Below, in pieces: positions 59,066 through 64,000 of a stretch of 64,000 nt of DNA. The number at the start of each line of letters is the position of its first letter. Positions within the stretch are counted from its first letter, which is position 1. The position numbers were made by a program, and so were the translations under genes. Below the pieces are notes generated by a model that worked only from the letters and a program-made list of their open reading frames with translations, was not told the DNA's origin and ran no database searches. The stretch is from Siderastrea siderea (lineage: Eukaryota; Cnidaria; Anthozoa; Scleractinia; Rhizangiidae): the NCBI GenBank assembly GCA_964030785.1, contig OZ034971.1, positions 38,554,304 to 38,618,303 of the forward strand. Reading direction: 5' to 3'.

Positions 59066-60476
59066 TTCCCTGCTAGCAGAGGCCCCTTTTCCTTTGTATT
59101 CGCTGAGCTGACGGACGGGACGAAAAGCGACCTCTGCCATGGGTCGAAACTCCCTTTGATTCAACCGCCGTCCATGGTCGTGGACGGCGGTTTCCGAAAC
59201 GCATGCTCCCTGTATTGTTTGCTGACCGTGACTTGAGCCCACTCTATCTCGCGCATTCCTTTACAGTTATTCCGCTGTCATTTAGTGAGCCCGCATAGTA
59301 ACATGCCGTCCTGGAAAGAGGACTAAACTCGTGAAGAGTTACGTTTACTTTCTCTCGTTTTTGTTAACATGGACGAAGAAACACTCGACAAGTTAAGGAA
59401 TAGAATTTAGAGCGAAGAAAACATCTGTCAAGGCGAAGGACAACCTTTCATCTCCAAAGATTTTTCGAGCTGCGGACTTTCTGTGAAATGCTCCAGCACT
59501 CCTACGAGTCTACGGTAGAGTAAATTCCACATTTCATTGTAAATTTGTATCGAAATCGCTTTTTAATTGAGGGATTCTTCATATTCCTTACAGTTCTCGT
59601 AAAAGTTTTGAAAAACGTGCGCAGTTCGCATCATCAAATGCTCTTCAAAATAACTTGCACATCGAGCGAAATCGCTTGCGCGTAGCTTCCCTCGAAGAAA
59701 GAATTGAACGCGTTTGGTCTTCAGAAACAAATAAAGACGTGTTTTAATAAATGTATTATTTAGAAAAGCTTACTGTCTCTTCTTCTGTGTACCTTCATTC
59801 ATAAAATTTCGAAAAGTAGTAATCTGACCTAAACAGACACAAATGCTCTGTTGTGGTTTGATTTCACGCGCGAGACAACAAGAGAATTAAATCTCTTGCG
59901 GAAATTTTCAAAATTTTGACCAGTTGAGATTGTATAATTCTTAATTGACAACTGGTGTATTTTATTTAAAAGTAAGAAATTTTAACTATTCTAGATCAAG
60001 TGAGTGTTGTTTTTTCGAATCTATAAATTGCCCTTTCGTACTGCACATGGTTTGTTTATTACCAAATGCTAATTTAGTGAAGCGATCATAAAACACGCAG
60101 CCTTCAGTGGGTTAACTTCTTTTTGATTCCTGGAGTTGTGGTCATGTTAAAAAAGCTTCCTTGTCCAGATAACTTGAAATTAATACCGTAGATTAGACAA
60201 CAACTATCTCTAGACGAACTGTCTGCTTTTTTCAGGGTTTTGGTGAACTCGCCATTCACGACAACAAAACTGTGCAGGGGTTTTTTGGCGCGCTAATTTA
60301 GAAAGGTGGCAGTCGTCAGCTGATCACGTGCTTAAAGTATCACGTGACTTTTCGGTCGCTAAGTAACCGTGGCGCATGCTCAACACAGTTCATTTTGACC
60401 CATGGCAGAGGTCCCTTTTCGTCCCGCCCGTCAGCTCAGCGAATACAAAGGAAAAGGGGCCTCTGCTAGCAGGGAA
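59066..60476. mobile_element. Mutator-like non-autonomous element, 1.41 kb
   Basis: Both ends begin TTCCCTGCTAGCAGAGGCCC and stay inverted copies of each other for about 80 bp, through GACCTCTGCCATGGGTC, with two mismatches. The flanks GCAGAATTA (59057-59065) and GTAGAACTA (60477-60485) are a 9-bp target duplication with two changes. Long terminal repeats and 9-bp duplications are the signature of Mutator-like elements. No transposase frame is present. A perfect 12-bp hairpin lies at 59163-59192. Confidence 0.8.
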
Positions 60477-60485
60477 GTAGAACTA

Positions 60486-61137
60486 AAGCTATTATGGAAA
60501 TATTTATTGAGAACTCAATCGGTAACCTGTAAATTTTGACTTTTAATTGACTGAACGTCTCAGAAATCAACTGCGAGTCAAAAAGAAGAGATTATTTGTG
60601 ATAGTGTGACAGCGAAAGTTTTTGAACGGCGAGCCAGTTGCTGATCGGCGAGTGATTGACCGCGAACTCAGAGAAGTAATTCAGTGGATTTGGGCACTTC
60701 TTCGAATGAAATAAAGGCCAGTTTTAAATACAAATTTGCTTCCGAAGTTTACTTTCGTTAAAACAAGTTTTCTGTGCGTATTTTGAATGCATTTGTGAAG
60801 CCTTCTGAGCCTTGCTCGATGGAGCAACGTGGTGCTAGCTCGATTCAGTGAATTTGCCGGATAAAACGCGGATAACCTTTGCCAAGCGATTTGCTTTGGT
60901 ACTTTTCAAGTAAAAATTCAGAGTCTGGTGTATTTTGCTGTCGGTTACAAATACACGAAATCGTCAAAGCGTGGTAAAAACTTCGCATAAGAGTTTTTCA
61001 TAATTTCACTCAGAAAAATGTGAACTTTAGCCAATCTGTGTGCTTTAAACTTTTCAATGCTTGGAGTTCTCGACGCGATAAACAAGTCAAAACCCTGACG
61101 ATTGTGAGCGCAATTTGTCACCCATGATATTAATAGG
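60486..61137. other. Intergenic, nothing recognised
   Basis: AT-rich DNA between the Mutator-like element and the palindromic MITE; no gene or repeat is supported. Confidence 0.55.
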
Positions 61138-61294
61138 TAATCTAATGGTATACTCGTGAAATTAGGAAATAATTTCACTTGTGTTTTGTCAAAATTCTAA
61201 TAATTCTAAATCTAAAGGCTTGGGAAATTATTAGAATTTTGACAAAACACGCGTGAAATTATTTCCTAATTTCACTCGTCACCATTTGATTACA
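61138..61294. mobile_element. Palindromic (fold-back) MITE
   Basis: The arms TAATCTAATGGTATACTCGT (left) and, inverted, TAATCAAATGGTGACGAGTG (right) continue through GTGAAATTAGGAAATAATTT and TTTTGTCAAAATTCTAATAA. Each arm is about 70 bp with only about 18 bp between them, so the RNA or single strand would fold into one long hairpin. Confidence 0.8.
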
Positions 61295-61372
61295 CATACC
61301 AATTAGCCATTCCTCAAGGTGTCCATTTAATACAGGTTTGACAGAATCTTGACAGTGTGCTTCACTGTAAGA

Positions 61373-62510
61373 CAACAACAACAACAGCAAGCTTTATTTG
61401 CATGACTGTAAATTTGTTACAATATTGCAAAAGCGTACAACTTATTAAGTAATAAAAAAAAGGACACATATAAAATTAATTACATTTATAGCATTTTGTT
61501 ACGTGAATCAAAACAAGATGAGATAAATTTAATTAATTGCATGTTCACAAAAAAATTGGAAGAATTCATTAATTTTAAAATCAAATCAGACACTGGTAGC
61601 CGGCTAACATTTTGGATGAAAGGTTGTATTTTCTTGTAAAAGTTATCTCTCGTTGTTGCGTATTTGGAACAAAAAAGAGAAAATGAATTTCATCTTCGGT
61701 TTGATTACAATCACAGACTGGGCAAAGCCTATTGTCTATGGGCGTATCGTTATATGTGCCCAGTTCGATCATTAGTTTATGATTACTAATACGTAATTTA
61801 GTTAATGTTCTCCTATCAGGAACTCTCCTAGTTAACTCTAGACAACTGGAAGTGGCATATTCGTTCTTAAAAGATCTATAAAATGCTAGTTTTTGAGAAT
61901 GCTGTAGAGTATGTTGCCAATAAGAAATATATTTCTGTTTCATTAACTGTAGAAACATTGTCACTTTTGCGGTGTCTACTAAATCAGGACTAAAATTACC
62001 ATTAAAATATTCGGATATTTTCATCAGATTAGAGTAAAAACTATTTTTACCAGTGTGAAGTTCTGATGAAATTAAAAAAAGATTGTCTAACAAAAGAATC
62101 CGGTTGCTTGTTTTGGAGATATAACAGGTTGAGGATTCTTTGATTAATGGCAATAAGTAGAAGAAATCGACCAGGTTCAGCTCTACATGCCACATTAGAA
62201 GCCTTATTACTAACTTCAAGATAACGTTTACAAAACTGTAGATGTGTTCTTTCAATTTGTGAACCATCCCAGGCCTTAAAATCAGATTTAACATAACCAC
62301 CCCAAATTTCACTATTATAGAGCAAAATTGGAGATATCATTGTATCAAAAATCTTACAGGCAAGAGACGGTTTTAATTTACTAAAGTTTGTGTGTCGTCT
62401 CAGACTGAAAAGGGCATGAAGTGCTTTCTCTTTTAGGTGATCAAGTGAGATTTTAAAATTTCCTGAAGAACATATTTTGGTTCCTAAATAAGTAGTGTGA
62501 TTCGGCTAAC
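61373..62510 (-). mobile_element. 5'-truncated LINE, reverse transcriptase C-terminal half, frameshifted
   Basis: On the minus strand the frame from about 62505 reads TTYLGTK, then LKEKALHALFSLRRHTNFSK and ISPILLYNSEIWGGYVKSDF, the post-catalytic segment of CR1/RTE/Jockey-like LINE proteins. A frameshift near 62200 moves it to the frame ending at 61581, with RRVPDRRTLTKLRISNHKLM and a Cys/His motif CPVCDCNQTEDEIHF. The 3' end has AATAAAGCTTGC and (GTT)n at 61392-61372. All catalytic reverse transcriptase motifs are missing. Confidence 0.75.
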
Positions 62511-62723
62511 GTATTCTCGTGCAGGTAATAATGAAACTGGTCATAAGAATGTTTTATTCACTTAACTATGCATGACTTTGTTTTCAAATCACCTAACTCC
62601 AAACTATATGTTGATATAAAGGATATGAAATGTTGCTTAATGATCGGTATGTTTAATCGACCGTTTAGAAAGGCAGACTTTATAGGCTTGAGTTTTCTAC
62701 CTGAAATCAACCCATTCAGTTCC

Positions 62724-62830
62724 TGGTCAATCTCCCTCAGCCTAGAACACTAGATTGTCTTGAAAAATTGGTATCATTTCTCGTAGATTGGATTACCATT
62801 TCCGGAATCACTGGCCAGTTGGGTTGTTAT
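62724..62830. repeat. Dispersed repeat, family D copy 2
   Basis: TCAATCTCCCTCAGCCTAGA, TTGAAAAATTGGTATCATTT and CATTTCCGGAATCACTGGCC match copy 1 at 52913-53012. Upstream similarity (CAACCCATTCAGTTCCTGG) extends for about 30 bp. Confidence 0.6.
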
Positions 62831-63522
62831 TACTTTTTTGTAATCATGGCTCTCAAGGTCTGCTTCACGTAGCATTTCCATCAGCGTCTGGTCTGGGATT
62901 TGCACATCATAGTCAAACACTCTGAGCTCAAGGGGCTCTTCATTGTTGGCATTTATCTAAATGTCTACGGAAAAAATATCACCTAAAAAGACTTCATGGA
63001 ACGAGGAAGTAATATGGAAAGGGGGTATCACAAATAAATCCTATGTTTCACGTTATCCAAGAATGACATCACAGGTTTGGAGGGTTTTTCTCCTTAGATT
63101 TTTTTCCATGATTGAAAGTTAGAATAAATGAGAATAAAAAGATGGTTGTGCTGAATAGCGCTCATGTGGTTTCGCGTTATAATAAATAACCCTTCCATCA
63201 GTGTTCTAGACTGAGGACATTTCAAAAGTTCAAATGGAAGGAGAAAGAAGTTGAGATTTTTCAATTTTAGGAAAACTGATAAAAATTAACATTAAAGGTA
63301 ATTGATAATAAAATTTCGAAGTTAAATAAGTGAATTAGCATTAAAAAAGTATGCTATCTGATCCCAAGCGCTTTACTATTTTCATAAAATTTTCCACAAA
63401 TCAGCTTTAATAACCCTATTTAACAAAAGCTCTATATGTAAGAGATTGCGATATAATTGAACGTAAAATAAGCGTAAACCGTCTACGTTGTTAACAAATT
63501 CCACAACAATAACAGACGGAAT
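62831..63522. other. Intergenic, nothing recognised
   Basis: AT-rich DNA that would contain the promoter if the exon at 63523 is real. No core promoter motif is convincing. Confidence 0.5.
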
Positions 63523-63657
63523 ATGACAAGAGTGTTCGAAGTCATCTTGGAAGACTTAAAAACGATAGCCGAATCCTCTAGCGAGGAAATTACTTCAGCG
63601 ACTGTCTTTCTTCGGTTTTTGGAAGATTTGTGCAGTGCACCTCGGCCAAATTTAAAG
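63523..63657 (+). CDS. Possible first coding exon of an unidentified gene, 45 codons
   Basis: ATG 63523 opens a frame with ordinary, acidic-helical composition (VFEVILEDLKTIAESSSEEI, then FLRFLEDLCSAPRPNLK) and ends at a good donor, AAG|GTATCC, phase 0. Beyond the donor the frame becomes Phe/Tyr-rich, as expected for intron. I do not recognise the family. The rest of the gene would lie right of the window. Confidence 0.4.
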
Positions 63658-64000
63658 GTATCCATCTGTAAAATGATTGGCTGTTATTCTCTTCCTTATT
63701 TTGTAGCCTCGGTTCAGTTTTACTTCCCTTTAATTTGTTACTGTTTGTTCATGAATTTGATAAACAAAGCTTTTGTGGTTTCTCTTATCCAAAACTAAAT
63801 AATCCTTTGGTTCCACTGTCTGTAAAGCCCGTTTTCCAAATTGGCCGTAACTGGTCTCTGCCTTATCTTTTGCAACCTGCTTCAGCGTTACTTCTCTTCA
63901 AATTGTCGCGGTTTGTACAGGAATTTGGTGAGCGAAGCTCTTCCTTATCCCCCCCCCCCCCAAAAAAAATGCCACATTTCCGCTGTCTCTATAGCACGTT

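Overview
The window is nuclear DNA of an animal, most likely an anthozoan cnidarian and probably a stony coral. The evidence is spliced genes with GT-AG introns, metazoan-only protein architectures (an AF10/AF17-type PHD protein, RBM45, and a membrane LamG plus C-type lectin protein), AT-rich non-coding DNA, and a dense load of small inverted-repeat transposons, tRNA-derived SINEs and several LINE lineages. The taxon is inferred from gene and repeat content; nothing in the window names the species.

Layout. 1-13344 (minus strand): nine exons of an AF10/AF17 (MLLT10/MLLT6) orthologue. It reads through the PHD finger-zinc knuckle-PHD module, a long basic KEKE and AT-hook region and the octapeptide/leucine-zipper region, and its 3' end runs off the left edge. 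Its introns are packed with MITEs. 13345-14757: head-to-head intergenic region with a G-rich dispersed repeat. 14758-18526 (plus): complete two-exon RBM45 orthologue with four RRMs, followed by a 3' flank carrying a minisatellite. 20456-21268: a hAT-like MITE abutting an unidentified open frame. 22689-32969 (minus): complete five-exon gene for a type II membrane protein with a LamG domain and a C-type lectin domain; four of the five junctions can be checked as phase-consistent module boundaries.

33.9-64.0 kb is mostly mobile-element territory. It holds a tRNA-derived SINE (33.95 kb); a 5.4-kb candidate transposon that appears to sit inside a CT microsatellite (35.28-40.67 kb); a second SINE on the minus strand (40.8-41.1 kb); a 5'-truncated LINE (42.6-43.1 kb); a nearly full-length but broken Tx1/L1-like LINE (45.4-50.7 kb) with a second fragment behind it (51.9-52.4 kb); a 220-bp tandem repeat (57.8-58.4 kb); a Mutator-like element with roughly 80-bp terminal repeats and a 9-bp target duplication (59.07-60.48 kb); a palindromic MITE; a truncated minus-strand LINE (61.4-62.5 kb); and, at the right edge, one possible first exon of an unidentified gene.

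The three recognisable genes do not form a functional unit. AF10 acts in chromatin (DOT1L partner), RBM45 in RNA binding, and the lectin protein at the cell surface. Splice sites were picked by eye from reading frame, GT/AG signals and family alignment from memory; no database search or transcript evidence was available.
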